A stretch of DNA of 64,000 bases. Origin: Pseudomonadales bacterium. Its GTDB lineage: Bacteria; Pseudomonadota; Gammaproteobacteria; Pseudomonadales; Azotimanducaceae. The DNA lies in the NCBI GenBank assembly GCA_028277965.1, contig JANQFF010000103.1, positions 1 to 64,000 of the forward strand, given 5' to 3'. How positions within the stretch are numbered: position 1 is the first letter of the stretch; every line of letters starts with the position of its first letter. Shown here piece by piece: positions 16,704-26,272 of this stretch. The position numbers and the translations under genes are program-made. The notes beneath the pieces are model-generated. The model made no database searches. It saw only the letters and a program-made list of their open reading frames with translations, and was not told where the DNA came from.

Positions 16704-17587
16704 CTCTGGGCGTCGCCTGTGTCGTAAGCGGAAGCTGCAAGCGTACGCTCGACAAAAAACTCCAGATTGCCGGTGGCCGAGCTGGGGGTTTCCCACTTGC
16801 TGGTTTCTTTCGCGAGCCGATGGAAACATCGGGCAGCAACGGAGCCGGGATATCGGACCACCACACCAGCCTGTTCCTGGGTTGCACGCTCCACGTATTT
16901 GTCTTTGGGTATTTCCCCGGCGAGAGTGAGATGGACATCGAGGAAGCGATCCGCAACCCGTGAGATTTTGGAGAACACCTGCCCGGCGTGCCCCGCCTTT
17001 TCTGTTTTGTTGACCAGGATATTGAAGCGGGACAGGCCGTACTCACGACTCAGCACCTTGATGACTGCATACGCATCGGTAATGGATGCAGGATCGTCGC
17101 AGACGACAACAAGTGCACGATGAGCAGCACGGGTGAAGCGCAACATGGTTGAAGACAGGCCGGGAGCATTGTCGACGATGAGAACGTCGAGATTGTGGGT
17201 CAAGTTGCTGAACGCCCGAATGATACCCGCCTGTTCGGCAGTGGAGAGTTCCGCCATGCGGCTGATGCCGGATGCAGCGGGTATCAGGTCGACATTCGGG
17301 TAAACAGGCAGCACGACGTCGGCGATATCGCATTCACCCGCCAGTACGTGCGACAGGTTCCTCGTCGGTTGCAGGCCGAGGAGCGTATCGATGTTGGCAA
17401 GCCCCAGATCTGCGTCAAGAAGCAGAGATCGTTTTCCCATTCGGCCCAGCGCCAACGCGAGGTTGACCGCAATGGTCGTTTTTCCGACACCACCTTTACC
17501 GGCAGTGATGGCGATCACCTGAACAGGTCCGGCGGGTACGCTGGCGCCGCCGCTTGTAGTCGAATTCAGATGTGTGACTTTAGGCAT
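16700..17587 (-). CDS. fleN: Flagellar number regulator FleN/FlhG (MinD-like ATPase)
   Basis: From ATG 17587 the protein has 295 residues. It contains a deviant Walker A GKGGVGKT (30-37), switch DADLGLANID and a DNAPGLS switch II, as in the MinD/ParA family. A C-terminal amphipathic segment would target the membrane. FleN/FlhG restrains flagellar number, partly by antagonising FleQ. A TTG at 17611 would add eight residues; I chose 17587 because it makes an 8-bp overlap with the flhF end (ATGCCTAA). fliA follows by a 4-bp overlap. Confidence 0.93.
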   Translation of the reverse strand: MPKVTHLNSTTSGGASVPAGPVQVIAITAGKGGVGKTTIAVNLALALGRMGKRSLLLDADLGLANIDTLLGLQPTRNLSHVLAGECDIADVVLPVYPNVDLIPAASGISRMAELSTAEQAGIIRAFSNLTHNLDVLIVDNAPGLSSTMLRFTRAAHRALVVVCDDPASITDAYAVIKVLSREYGLSRFNILVNKTEKAGHAGQVFSKISRVADRFLDVHLTLAGEIPKDKYVERATQEQAGVVVRYPGSVAARCFHRLAKETSKWETPSSATGNLEFFVERTLAASAYDTGDAQR

Positions 17588-18776
17588 TACCGACGAATCG
17601 CCTGGGTTCAAATGTCATTTCGATTTCATCCAGAGTTTCATTGACCGTCGCGTCAGCGTCCTGCTCATCGCCAAGCTGCACCAGCTGTGTCATCAGGCTG
17701 GTCCGGGAATTTGCTCCCGGTGTGATGTCTTCCGGGATCGACTGGCCGTTTGTGACGTAACTGACAGGCAGGTTGGCTTCGATCAACGTGGATATCACCC
17801 CTCCCAGGGAAGCCGCCTCGTCGAGCTTCGTGATGATTGCGCTGTCGAGCCCGAGCTGTTCGAACGCGCGGACGGTCTGACGAAGCCCTGCGGTCTGAAC
17901 GTTGGCTGCGAGGGTAAGAATGATGTTGATACCGGGCGATTGCGAAAGCAGGGCGGTGAGGTGATTGAACACGGTCGCGTCGCGCGGACCACAGCCGGTT
18001 GTGTCGATCAGCACGAGTTCTTTGTCCTCGAGCTGTCGTAGTGTCTGCTTCAGTTCATCCGGTGTTGTTGCAACCTGGACGGGGACACCGAGAATTCGTC
18101 CGAATCGGAACAGGTGTTCCTGTGCACCAATACGCGCATCGTCCGTTGTGACAAGGCCTACCCGATCCGCGCCATGGGCGAGCGCGTAACGCGTGGCAAG
18201 TTTGGCGATGTTGGTTGTCTTGCCGGTACCCGTTGGTCCGACCATGCAGAACACACCACCCATATCGCAGATGTCGATGTCCGTGAGCGGCACCCGGCGT
18301 GCGATGAGGCCAATCGCAGCGCGCCACATACGGGTTTCGTCTTCCAGGCGACCTGTCAGACCGGTCACTGTTCGTACCAGGGATTTGTCCAGATCCATTG
18401 CAAGCAGACGACGGGTAATCCGCGCCAGTGCAGGGTTGTCGCGCTGGCTGGAGTCCCACTGCAGTTCCTCGAGACGTGTATTGAGCGATGCCTTCAGGGA
18501 TTCGATTTCCGTGTGCAGGCTGTCCCATGACTTCTGATCTGTATTGACGTGAGGTTCCGGAACCACGGCAATTGGGGGTTCGATCTCCGGGTCCGGACCG
18601 CCTGATGCCGGGGTCGATTGACGCAGGAGTGCTTCATCGTAGTCTGTTGCTGATACCACCTCGACACCGTCAGGCAGTTTTCGTTTGGACAGAATGACGG
18701 CATCCGGACCCTGTTCCTCGCGAACTTCTTCCAGAGCCTTGCGCATGGTAGGTGCATAAAAACGTTTGATCTTCAT
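17580..18776 (-). CDS. flhF: Flagellar biosynthesis GTPase FlhF
   Basis: The protein has 398 residues. The basic N-terminal B domain (1-90, MKIKRFYAPTMRKALEEVRE) is followed by a linker and the SRP-like NG domain with P-loop GPTGTGKTT (180-188), the DTTGCGPRD G3-like motif and the TKLDEAA G4 motif. FlhF marks the cell pole and fixes the site of flagellar assembly, which implies polar flagellation here. The G3 motif has an extra Cys (DTTGCG rather than DTAG-type), a mild variation. It starts 8 bp after flhA. Confidence 0.95.
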   Translation of the reverse strand: MKIKRFYAPTMRKALEEVREEQGPDAVILSKRKLPDGVEVVSATDYDEALLRQSTPASGGPDPEIEPPIAVVPEPHVNTDQKSWDSLHTEIESLKASLNTRLEELQWDSSQRDNPALARITRRLLAMDLDKSLVRTVTGLTGRLEDETRMWRAAIGLIARRVPLTDIDICDMGGVFCMVGPTGTGKTTNIAKLATRYALAHGADRVGLVTTDDARIGAQEHLFRFGRILGVPVQVATTPDELKQTLRQLEDKELVLIDTTGCGPRDATVFNHLTALLSQSPGINIILTLAANVQTAGLRQTVRAFEQLGLDSAIITKLDEAASLGGVISTLIEANLPVSYVTNGQSIPEDITPGANSRTSLMTQLVQLGDEQDADATVNETLDEIEMTFEPRRFVGNA

Positions 18777-18783
18777 TGTCGGA

Positions 18784-20991
18784 TCATCCAGTTCCGGTCA
18801 GCGCCTCTCCGACCGCCGGTGATTGCTCTTCGGAACCAATGGCGCCGAGGAGCCGGACCTTGCGGTCGTCAGGAATCTCGTTGTAGGCAAGTACATTCAG
18901 CGTGGGGATGCCCTGCCGGACAAAACGTGCGACCCACGTGCGCAGGGCCGGCGGTACGAGAAGGACAGCAGGATTGCCTGACAACTCCTGAACACGGGTC
19001 TGATCTGCCAGAGCCTGGTGAATCTGATCCGCCAGCCGCGGCTCGAGACCAAGGGTGCCGCTATCGTGTCCGATAGCGTCGTCCTGACCGATGGGTTGTT
19101 GCAAAGGCTGCCCCATGGTGTCTTTAAACTCTCCACCTTCTTCTCTGTTTGCTCTTGCTTTTGTTTGTTGCAGGATCTGTTCCAACTTTGGATCGAGCGT
19201 GAAAGCAGGGATTTCCGGGTCTAACCCATTGATTTTATGGACAATTGTTGGGGCGAGCGCCAATCGGACAGCCGTCAGAATTCTGTCATGGCCAGCCTGC
19301 AGGGGTGCCAGCTCCGCCAAAGTTTCGACAATCGTTCGCATATTCTTGATGGGTACTTTCTCGACGAGCAGGTCCTGCAGGACCCTGACCACCTGGGCCA
19401 GTGGAACTTCTTTGGGGATCAGGTCCTGTAGCGCTTTGGGAGCGTCCGCAGTCAGCCGGTCGACCAGTTCCTGGGCTTCCACGTGACCGAGCAGTCGATG
19501 GGCGTTGTTTTTGACAACCTGGCTGAGGTGTGTGGCAACCACGGTACTGGCATCGACGACGGTGTAGCCAAGCGTACGCGCGTGATCGGCGGCACCTGGT
19601 TCGATCCAGACCGCTTCGAGACCAAATGCGGGGTCACGGGTCTCGAGACCAGCCGGTTTTCCGGAAACCTCACCTGGATTGATGGCTAGCTCCCGGGAAG
19701 GATAGATTTCACCCTCGGCGACAGGGACCCCCTGCATGATCAGCCGGTAGCCACCAGCGGGCAGGTTGAGGTCGTCACGGATGTGTACCGGGGGGATCAG
19801 AAAGCCAAGTTCCTGGGTGAGATTCTTCCGGACCCCGCGTATGCGTGCCATGAGTTCTCCACCCTGGTCGGGATCGACCATGGGGATCAGTTGATAACCA
19901 ACCTCCAGACCCAGGGCGTCTGGCCGTTCGACATCGTCCCACGTGAGATCCGGGGTTTCGCTGGCTTCTTCCGGTAGCGCTGTTTCAGGAACATCCTCGA
20001 CAACAGTACCCTGCCTTGACAGAAAGTAGGCGGTTGCGAGGCAAATACCACCCAGGCTCAGGAATACCAGATTCGGCATGCCGGGGATGAGGCCCAGGAT
20101 GACAAGCACGCTTCCCGCGATGAGCATGACCCTCGGCTCCTGGAACAGCTGGCTCAGAACCTGCTCCCCCATGTCCTGGGGTTGCGACATGCGCGTGACG
20201 ACAATGGCGGTACCTGTCGAAAGCAGGAGAGACGGTATCTGCGCAACCAGACCGTCTCCGATAGTCAGAAGCGTGTAGTTGCGCATGGCATCCTGGAAGC
20301 TCATATCGTGCTGAAGGGTGCCGATCGCGAGGCCACCCAGAATGTTGATGAACAGAATGAGGATCCCGGCAACAGCGTCACCGCGGACGAACTTGCTGGC
20401 ACCGTCCATCGAACCGAAGAAATCTGCTTCCGCCCTGAGTTCGTTACGCCTTTCTGATGCTGCTTCCTGGTCGATGAGGCCTGCGCTCAGATCAGCATCG
20501 ATGGCCATCTGCCTGCCTGGAAGGGCATCGAGGGTGAAACGCGCGGTGACTTCGGATACGCGTCCGGCACCCTTGGTGACCACGACGAAGTTGATGATGA
20601 CGAGGATGGCGAAGACGACGAGGCCAATTGCGTAGTTACCGCCAATGACAAACTCGCCGAACGCTTCGATGACCTTTCCGGCGGCATCCGTGCCTTCATG
20701 GCCGTTGAGCAGAACGACACGTGTCGATGCCACGTTTAAAGACAGTCTCAGGAGAGTTGCCAGGAGCAGCACCGTTGGAAAGACCCCAAGATCCAGGGGA
20801 CGTGCAACATAGATGACAGCGAGGATGATGATCAGTGAAAGCGTGATGTTGAAGCTGAACAGGAGATCGAGCAGAAAAGCCGGTAGTGGTATGACCAGCA
20901 TGCCGAGAATCAGCACGAGGAAGATGGGGGCGCCCAGTCCTCCCTGTGACAGGTACGGTGCGATACGGCGATAGAGTTGGTTGAAATTCAC
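18784..20991 (-). CDS. flhA: Flagellar export gate protein FlhA
   Basis: The protein has 735 residues, with around eight transmembrane helices in the first 350 residues and the FHIPEP signature region (VYVARPLDLGVFPTVLLLATLLRLSLNVASTR, in parts). A large cytoplasmic domain (360-735) forms the nonameric ring that receives chaperone-substrate complexes. It begins at GTG 20991, overlapping the flhB stop by 4 bp. It is part of the fliL-R-flhBA run. Confidence 0.96.
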   Translation of the reverse strand: MNFNQLYRRIAPYLSQGGLGAPIFLVLILGMLVIPLPAFLLDLLFSFNITLSLIIILAVIYVARPLDLGVFPTVLLLATLLRLSLNVASTRVVLLNGHEGTDAAGKVIEAFGEFVIGGNYAIGLVVFAILVIINFVVVTKGAGRVSEVTARFTLDALPGRQMAIDADLSAGLIDQEAASERRNELRAEADFFGSMDGASKFVRGDAVAGILILFINILGGLAIGTLQHDMSFQDAMRNYTLLTIGDGLVAQIPSLLLSTGTAIVVTRMSQPQDMGEQVLSQLFQEPRVMLIAGSVLVILGLIPGMPNLVFLSLGGICLATAYFLSRQGTVVEDVPETALPEEASETPDLTWDDVERPDALGLEVGYQLIPMVDPDQGGELMARIRGVRKNLTQELGFLIPPVHIRDDLNLPAGGYRLIMQGVPVAEGEIYPSRELAINPGEVSGKPAGLETRDPAFGLEAVWIEPGAADHARTLGYTVVDASTVVATHLSQVVKNNAHRLLGHVEAQELVDRLTADAPKALQDLIPKEVPLAQVVRVLQDLLVEKVPIKNMRTIVETLAELAPLQAGHDRILTAVRLALAPTIVHKINGLDPEIPAFTLDPKLEQILQQTKARANREEGGEFKDTMGQPLQQPIGQDDAIGHDSGTLGLEPRLADQIHQALADQTRVQELSGNPAVLLVPPALRTWVARFVRQGIPTLNVLAYNEIPDDRKVRLLGAIGSEEQSPAVGEALTGTG

Positions 20992-22094
20992 AGATCGATC
21001 TCGGGTCGTTGTGGCTCAACGCCGCCGTGTGCTAGATAGGCGTCGAGCTGATATATATAGGTGAGCACCTGCGCGACGCTGACGTAGAGCCTTTCGTCGA
21101 TTTCATCGCCGATATCCACCGTGTCGAACAATGCACGTGCAAGTGGAGGTGCCTGGAAAATGGGAACGTTGAATTCGGCTGCACGTTCGCGTATCAGGGC
21201 GGCCATGTGGTCTGCACCCTTGGCGACAACAACCGGAGCGTTCATCTCGTCAGGTTCGTACCTCAGAGCAACCGCGTAATGCGTCGGGTTTGTCACAACA
21301 ACAGATGCGATCGGGATGTCCTCGAGCATCCGTCTGCGCGCCAGCGCCTGTTGTGTGCTGCGGATGCGGGAGCGAACTTCCGGTTTACCCTCAGTCTCCT
21401 TGAGATCGTCTTTGACTTCCTGCTTGGTCATCCGCAGTTTCTTTTTGTGATCCCAGATCTGAAAGGGAATGTCGACTGCCGCGATCAGGATCAGGGCTGC
21501 GCTGAACAGCAGGAAAGATATGGCGATCAGCCAGCCGGAGTGGGCAAGCGCTTCTTTGACGGGTTGTCGTCCAAGGCTCATGAATTCCCCGAACTCCCAG
21601 AACAGGACCAGGATGGCAACGGCACCGACAACGAGGAACTTCGCGACGGCTTTCAGGAGTTCCATGAGACCACGCATCGCGAACACACGTTTGAGGCCTT
21701 TGGCTGGGCTGATGCGCTCTCCCTTGAACGCGAGAGCCTGCGGGCTGAAAGACCAGCCACCCAGGGCAAGAGGCGCAAGCGCGGCGACACCGGTCAGGAC
21801 GGCCAGCCAGGGCAGCAACATCTGGACAGTGGACAGAGAGGATGCCTTGAAAAACTCGAGCATCTGATCGGTCTCGACAGCCTGCTCCTTCGTCAGGTGC
21901 AGGTGTTCGGACATGTTCTCGGCGATACCGGCGACCACTGGCACCCCAAGGGCGAAGAGAGCCACCGCACCGCCGAGGGTCACTGCCATTGTGGTCAGTT
22001 CGCGGGACCGGACAACCTGTCCCTTTTCTTTCGATTCTTTGAGCCGTTTCGGGGTCGGCTCTTCAGTGCGTTCCTGGAACTGTTCTTCAGCCAT
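20988..22094 (-). CDS. flhB: Flagellar export specificity switch FlhB
   Basis: The protein has 368 residues: an N-terminal EERTEEPT-like segment (ERTEEPTPKRLKESKEKGQV), four membrane helices (about 35-55, 90-112, 145-165, 185-208), and a cytoplasmic domain with the autocleavage site NPTH (269-272). Cleavage at that site changes export from rod/hook to filament substrates in cooperation with FliK. It starts three bases after the fliR stop and overlaps flhA. Confidence 0.96.
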   Translation of the reverse strand: MAEEQFQERTEEPTPKRLKESKEKGQVVRSRELTTMAVTLGGAVALFALGVPVVAGIAENMSEHLHLTKEQAVETDQMLEFFKASSLSTVQMLLPWLAVLTGVAALAPLALGGWSFSPQALAFKGERISPAKGLKRVFAMRGLMELLKAVAKFLVVGAVAILVLFWEFGEFMSLGRQPVKEALAHSGWLIAISFLLFSAALILIAAVDIPFQIWDHKKKLRMTKQEVKDDLKETEGKPEVRSRIRSTQQALARRRMLEDIPIASVVVTNPTHYAVALRYEPDEMNAPVVVAKGADHMAALIRERAAEFNVPIFQAPPLARALFDTVDIGDEIDERLYVSVAQVLTYIYQLDAYLAHGGVEPQRPEIDL

Positions 22095-22097
22095 CGA

Positions 22098-22856
22098 TCA
22101 GTGCAGGTTGGCGACTGTCTGGAAAGCGGCTTCGAGCAATGACGTGAGGCTCGATAGCGTAACCGGAAAGCTGTACTGCAACACGACAAATCCAAGAAGA
22201 ACGGTTGTCGGGAATCCAACAGCGAAGAGGTTGAGTGTCGGCGCGGCCCGGCTGATAACGCCGTAGGCGACGTTGACAATAAGAAGGGCGACGACTGCCG
22301 GCAGCGCTATCAGAACGGCACCGGCAAACATCTGTGTTCCCCAGCTGATGACCGTCCAGAGGGTATTCTGGCTGACGACGCTCGCACCGGCGGGGAGGGT
22401 GTGGAAGCTCTGGACAAGCACCTCGATCAGGATGATGTGTCCATTCAGTGCCAGGAACATGAGGGTTGTCAGAATGATGAAGAACTGACTCAGGATAGGA
22501 ACGTTCACGCCGCGATGGGGGTCGACGAGCATCGCAAAGCCCAGACCCATGCTCATGGCAATTGTCTGGCTGCCGATGATCACCGCGTCGAAGACCATCT
22601 GGACAACAAACCCCATTGTCACGCCGATCACAATCTCCTGGAGGATCATGAGTTCCGCGTGATGGGTGACCGCCGTGGTTGTTGGTGCCAGCGGGGTGAT
22701 GATTGCAGCGAGGCCGAGGGCGAGCAGTACCCTGACGCGTGCAGGTATCAGGCGCGCTCCAAAAAGAGGAGCCACCATGAGCATTGCTGCGGTTCTGAAA
22801 AAGGGCAGCATGTAAGCAGCAACCATCGCGTCGAGTTGTGGAAGGCCGATCAGCAT
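22098..22856 (-). CDS. fliR: Flagellar export gate protein FliR
   Basis: From ATG 22856 the protein has 252 residues and six or more hydrophobic segments, with the FliR signature LPFFRTAAMLMVAPLFGARLIPARVRVLLAL in parts. FliR joins FliP and FliQ in the helical export channel. The open frame runs upstream across fliQ but that part is shadow. A TTG at 22874 would give a 4-bp overlap with the fliQ stop and six extra residues; neither start has a strong ribosome site. Confidence 0.92.
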   Translation of the reverse strand: MLIGLPQLDAMVAAYMLPFFRTAAMLMVAPLFGARLIPARVRVLLALGLAAIITPLAPTTTAVTHHAELMILQEIVIGVTMGFVVQMVFDAVIIGSQTIAMSMGLGFAMLVDPHRGVNVPILSQFFIILTTLMFLALNGHIILIEVLVQSFHTLPAGASVVSQNTLWTVISWGTQMFAGAVLIALPAVVALLIVNVAYGVISRAAPTLNLFAVGFPTTVLLGFVVLQYSFPVTLSSLTSLLEAAFQTVANLH

Positions 22857-22870
22857 CAGTGAAGCTGTGC

Positions 22871-23140
22871 TCAACCCACGATGAGGGGTATTTCGCTGAT
22901 GAGCCGGGTTGCGTAAGAAGTGATGAGTTCCAGCATCCACGGTCCGGCAAACCACAGAGCTGCGACGAGGACCATCAATTTCGGTATGAAACTCAATGTC
23001 ATCTCGTTGATCTGGGTCGCAGCCTGAAGCATGCCGATGAAAAGACCCACGATGAGCGCAGACAGGAGCAGCGGAGCGGACAGAAGCACAATCACCTGAA
23101 GCGCGTTCTGTCCGATGGTGACGACGGTTTCGGGTGTCAC
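22871..23140 (-). CDS. fliQ: Flagellar export gate protein FliQ
   Basis: The protein has 89 residues and two hydrophobic hairpin helices ([24 protein letters not shown] and LMVALWF-like), with the conserved [16 protein letters not shown] loop between them. It assembles around FliP and FliR in the export gate. It starts at GTG 23140, overlapping the fliP stop by 4 bp. Confidence 0.95.
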   Translation of the reverse strand: MTPETVVTIGQNALQVIVLLSAPLLLSALIVGLFIGMLQAATQINEMTLSFIPKLMVLVAALWFAGPWMLELITSYATRLISEIPLIVG

Positions 23141-23868
23141 AGGAAGAAGCTCCCCGCCAGTGTTCCAATCAGCAGCGACCAGCCGTCGATCAGGACAAAC
23201 AACATGATCTTGAATGGCAGCGATACGAGCATTGGGGACAACATCATCATACCCATCGACATCAGGACGCTGGCAACCACCAGGTCGATGATGACAAACG
23301 GTATGAAGACCAGAAAACCAATCTGAAAGGCGGTTTTAAGCTCGCTGGTGATAAACGCCGGTGCAAGGATTGCCGTCGATACGTCAGCAGGGGTAGCTGG
23401 CAGCTCACCCTCCCCGTTGTTTGCGAGCGTTACAAAGAGTTCCAGCTCGCTTTCCCGCGTCTGTCCAAGCATGAATTCACGGACGGGTTGCATGCCTTTT
23501 TCATAAGCCTCCTCTATACCGAAATCGCCATTGAGGTAAGGGCCCAGGCCAGCCTCCCAACTGCGGCTCATCACGGGAGCCATGACAAACAGGGTAAGGA
23601 ACAGTGCGAGGCCAATCAGGACCTGGTTAGGTGGCGTCTGGGCAGTGCCGAGCGCCTGGCGCAGGATGGACAGCACAATGATGATCCGGGTGAACGAGCT
23701 CATCATGAGCACCAGCGCTGGCAGGAGAGTGAGCGCCGTCATAACAGCGAGCACCTGAATCGTCAGCGAGTATTCACTCTCGCCATTCAGAAGCGATGGT
23801 TGGGCGAGCGCGGGCTCTGCCAGAATCATCAGGCCTGCGCCCAGGGTGATTGCCGTTACTCTGCTCAA
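23137..23868 (-). CDS. fliP: Flagellar export gate protein FliP
   Basis: The protein has 243 residues with a cleavable-looking signal segment ([16 protein letters not shown]) and four membrane helices. The FliP signature [36 protein letters not shown] (in parts) is intact. FliP forms the pentameric core of the gate. It begins at TTG 23868, overlapping the fliO stop by 4 bp. Confidence 0.95.
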   Translation of the reverse strand: MSRVTAITLGAGLMILAEPALAQPSLLNGESEYSLTIQVLAVMTALTLLPALVLMMSSFTRIIIVLSILRQALGTAQTPPNQVLIGLALFLTLFVMAPVMSRSWEAGLGPYLNGDFGIEEAYEKGMQPVREFMLGQTRESELELFVTLANNGEGELPATPADVSTAILAPAFITSELKTAFQIGFLVFIPFVIIDLVVASVLMSMGMMMLSPMLVSLPFKIMLFVLIDGWSLLIGTLAGSFFL

Positions 23869-24206
23869 CTGCTGGTCCTGGATCGGAAAGTTTCCACGAG
23901 GTCTCTGAACGCGCTGGATGGTGCTTCCGCTGGTTGATCGGCGAGCGGGTTTTCTACAGGGTTACCCAATGTATGCAGGTGTTGAATGCCCGCGGTACTC
24001 ACGCCCATCAGAACCTGGTCTTCACCGGCCTGCATCAGAATCACGCGTTCCCGGTTGGACAATGGCAGCACGCTGATGACCCTGAGGTGCTGGGTATGCG
24101 CCTGTGGGAATCGAACCTTCTTGAGGAGCCAACCGGCAGCGAAGATGAGCAGGAGAATGCCGAGGAGCGCTCCCATCGTATCGAATGTCGCTCCGGCAAT
24201 ATCCAC
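23865..24206 (-). CDS. fliO: Flagellar export assembly protein FliO
   Basis: The protein has 113 residues with one N-terminal membrane helix ([17 protein letters not shown]) and a cytoplasmic domain with [30 protein letters not shown], in parts, the FliO core. FliO helps FliP assembly. It begins at GTG 24206, two bases after the fliN stop. Confidence 0.9.
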   Translation of the reverse strand: MDIAGATFDTMGALLGILLLIFAAGWLLKKVRFPQAHTQHLRVISVLPLSNRERVILMQAGEDQVLMGVSTAGIQHLHTLGNPVENPLADQPAEAPSSAFRDLVETFRSRTSS

Positions 24207-24208
24207 AG

Positions 24209-24577
24209 TTACTGAAACCTCTTGATGCGTTCTGCCGGACTCACCACGTCGGTGAGGCGGATCCCATACTTGTCATTGACGACAACCACCTCTCCGCGGG
24301 CTACCAGTGTGTCATTTACGAGCACATCCAGCGGCTCACCCGCCAGACGATCGAGTTCCACGACGGAACCATGGCTGAGCTGCAGCAGATTGCGGACGCT
24401 GATCGTGGTCCTGCCAACTTCAAGTGTGAGATCCACGTCGACGTTCAGAACCATATCCAGATTGATGTCCTGAACAGCCTGGTTGTCGGAGTTGTCCTGA
24501 AGATCGTCGAATGCAGCCTGTTCTACCGGCTCCTGCTCAGTTCCGGTTGCTGCAGCTTCAGCGTCGTTTCCGCTCAA
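24209..24577 (-). CDS. fliN: Flagellar motor switch protein FliN
   Basis: The protein has 122 residues: an acidic, Gln-rich N-terminal 35 residues and a SpoA/surface-presentation domain (LNVDVDLTLEVGRTTISVRNLLQLSHGSVVELDRLAGEPLDVLVN, in parts). FliN builds the C-ring with FliM and FliG. TTG 24577 is supported by AGGAG on the minus strand six bases upstream. It follows fliM by 33 bp. Confidence 0.95.
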   Translation of the reverse strand: MSGNDAEAAATGTEQEPVEQAAFDDLQDNSDNQAVQDINLDMVLNVDVDLTLEVGRTTISVRNLLQLSHGSVVELDRLAGEPLDVLVNDTLVARGEVVVVNDKYGIRLTDVVSPAERIKRFQ

Positions 24578-24610
24578 TGTTTTCTCCTTGTCCTTCTGCC
24601 TGAGTTCCGC

Positions 24611-25573
24611 CTACCTGAGGCGTTCGAGTATCTGCACGGCATTCTTGTTGTTGGAAACACCGAAAGTACCTTTGAAAAGTGGGACTTCCCCGGCGAGGAG
24701 CTCGACGTGTTCGGGGAGTTCCAGCGGCAAGACGTCACCTGCTTTCATTTTTACCAGTTCACCCAGGGTCATCGTGGTCGTTGCCAGGTTTGAACTGAGT
24801 TCAATCTCGGCATTTCGAACGCGTTCTTCGAAAGCCGCTTTCCAGCGTGATTGCTTCTGTTGCTGATCACCCTGGCCGCTCGACGCGAGCGCTGTATGCA
24901 GTGGTTCGAGAGCACTTTTTGGGATCGCAATGTCCAGCCAGCCGATGCTCGTTTCGTCGAGAGAGAATTCGAAGCGGGAAGTCACGAGTACATCTGCGGC
25001 ATCGAAGAAGTGTGAGAACCTGGGGTTTGTCTCGTGGGCGGCGTGTTCGAAAGTGAGACGGGTGACGGTTTCCCAGGACTGGACCATCGTCCTGCTGATG
25101 ACTTCGTACAGCTTTTCAGCAACGCCGAGTTCGGTAATCGTGAAGTTGCGTGGCTCTTGCGTATCGCCGATGCCGTCACCCCCGTAGTAGAAATCCACGT
25201 AGTTGAGAACAAACTGTGCGCTCATGACGATGATGAGGTTGTCGTCCAGTTCGTCGATATGCGCCAGGTGGATGCTGGTCGGTTTCTCCAGGGTGGCCAT
25301 GTAGTCGGCGAAGCTCGTCAGACCGGGATCTGCAGGTGTTACTCGCAGAGGTTTCTTCAGGGTTGCCGTAAAAAATTCCCTGAGGTGTCTTTCAAGCATC
25401 TGATTGACAAAATCGAGCGGCGGTGCCTGATTACGGTTGAACCAGTCGGGGTTCGCAAGGTCCAGCTCACTGACGCCTTCGACGCCGATGCCATAACGCT
25501 CGTCGGAGAGGGTGCCTGACGACACGCTGTCGAGGAGCGCGTTGAGTTCTTCCGGGGAGAGCAGATCACTCAT
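24611..25573 (-). CDS. fliM: Flagellar motor switch protein FliM
   Basis: The protein has 320 residues. The N-terminus has LLSPEELNALLDSV, the CheY-P binding segment. The middle CheC-like domain and the C-terminal SpoA domain (ELSSNLATTTMTLGELVKMKAGDVLPLE, in parts) follow. FliM transmits chemotaxis signals to FliG. The chemotaxis genes themselves are not in this window. It begins 6 bases after the fliL stop. Confidence 0.96.
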   Translation of the reverse strand: MSDLLSPEELNALLDSVSSGTLSDERYGIGVEGVSELDLANPDWFNRNQAPPLDFVNQMLERHLREFFTATLKKPLRVTPADPGLTSFADYMATLEKPTSIHLAHIDELDDNLIIVMSAQFVLNYVDFYYGGDGIGDTQEPRNFTITELGVAEKLYEVISRTMVQSWETVTRLTFEHAAHETNPRFSHFFDAADVLVTSRFEFSLDETSIGWLDIAIPKSALEPLHTALASSGQGDQQQKQSRWKAAFEERVRNAEIELSSNLATTTMTLGELVKMKAGDVLPLELPEHVELLAGEVPLFKGTFGVSNNKNAVQILERLR

Positions 25574-25579
25574 TGATGG

Positions 25580-26116
25580 CTACTGGAACACCAGGCTGGT
25601 GAGATAGATCTTGTCGACACCTTTGACGCCGGCCAGCTCCATCAAAACCTCGTCCGTTTTGACCCTGGCATCTTCCTGGAGTTTTTGTTTGCCTTCGAGA
25701 TTATGCAGGCTGTCTGGATCGACCTCCCCGAAAAGCAGAATCAGCGCGCTCCTGATTGCAGGTGCGTGTAGCTTCGCCGCTTCGTACACTTCCGTGTCTC
25801 GCGTCATGAGCTGAATGGTTGTCTGCAGATATTGCGACGCCTGTCGACTGCCGACGTTCACCACAAGAGCCGGGTCGAGCGGCAGGTAGTTTGGCGGACC
25901 CAGATCTCTGGCTGGCTCTTCTTCCACTTCCTCCTCTACCTGTTCTTCTGCCGCGGCATCCGCGTACTGGGGCGGAAACACGGCGTCGAGAACAAACTTC
26001 ATAGCGACCTGCGTTACGATGACGATGCCAATGATCATCCCGATCTGCACGAGTCCGAGTTTTGCGGTTGGCGTTTCCTCTTCGATCTCTTCAGGTACGT
26101 CTGTGGCTTCCGCCAT
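25580..26116 (-). CDS. fliL: Flagellar basal body protein FliL
   Basis: The protein has 178 residues: a cytoplasmic N-terminus, one membrane helix (LGLVQIGMIIGIVIVTQVAMKFVL), an acidic linker (EEQVEEEVEEEPARD), and a periplasmic stomatin-like domain ending in IYLTSLVFQ. FliL associates with stators and supports torque under load. It is the first gene of the long minus-strand operon and has a strong sigma54 site upstream. Confidence 0.94.
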   Translation of the reverse strand: MAEATDVPEEIEEETPTAKLGLVQIGMIIGIVIVTQVAMKFVLDAVFPPQYADAAAEEQVEEEVEEEPARDLGPPNYLPLDPALVVNVGSRQASQYLQTTIQLMTRDTEVYEAAKLHAPAIRSALILLFGEVDPDSLHNLEGKQKLQEDARVKTDEVLMELAGVKGVDKIYLTSLVFQ

Positions 26117-26152
26117 CTTTGAGCTCCGATGGATTTCTCTCGAAGCTAGTTC

Positions 26153-26168
26153 AGCAAAAAGCGTACCA
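26153..26168 (-). promoter_or_regulatory. Sigma54 promoter candidate for fliL operon
   Basis: On the minus strand TGGTACG-CTTT-TTGCT matches the RpoN consensus at nearly every position. It lies 37 bases upstream of the fliL ATG, so transcription would start near 26142. It is well placed to drive fliLMNOPQR-flhBA-flhF-fleN-fliA. The rest of the 156-bp gap to fliK is AT-rich, with no other element seen. Confidence 0.82.
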
Positions 26169-26272
26169 CCACGTGATCATATGTAAGTAATTGAATTTAA
26201 AGAAAATTAATCGGGAGGATCGGGAAGTGGTGGAAAATTGACGCGGAGGTGGAGCGAGATTTTGACGGCCGG

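Noticed and set aside
21207..22142. 311-codon open frame on the plus strand
   Set aside because: It is antisense to flhB, has an amino acid make-up typical of a shadow frame (Gln/His/Arg-rich), and lacks a ribosome site.
22857..23168. Upstream extension of the fliR frame over fliQ
   Set aside because: The peptide is Arg/His/Asp-rich and runs out of frame across fliQ, whose sequence is certain.
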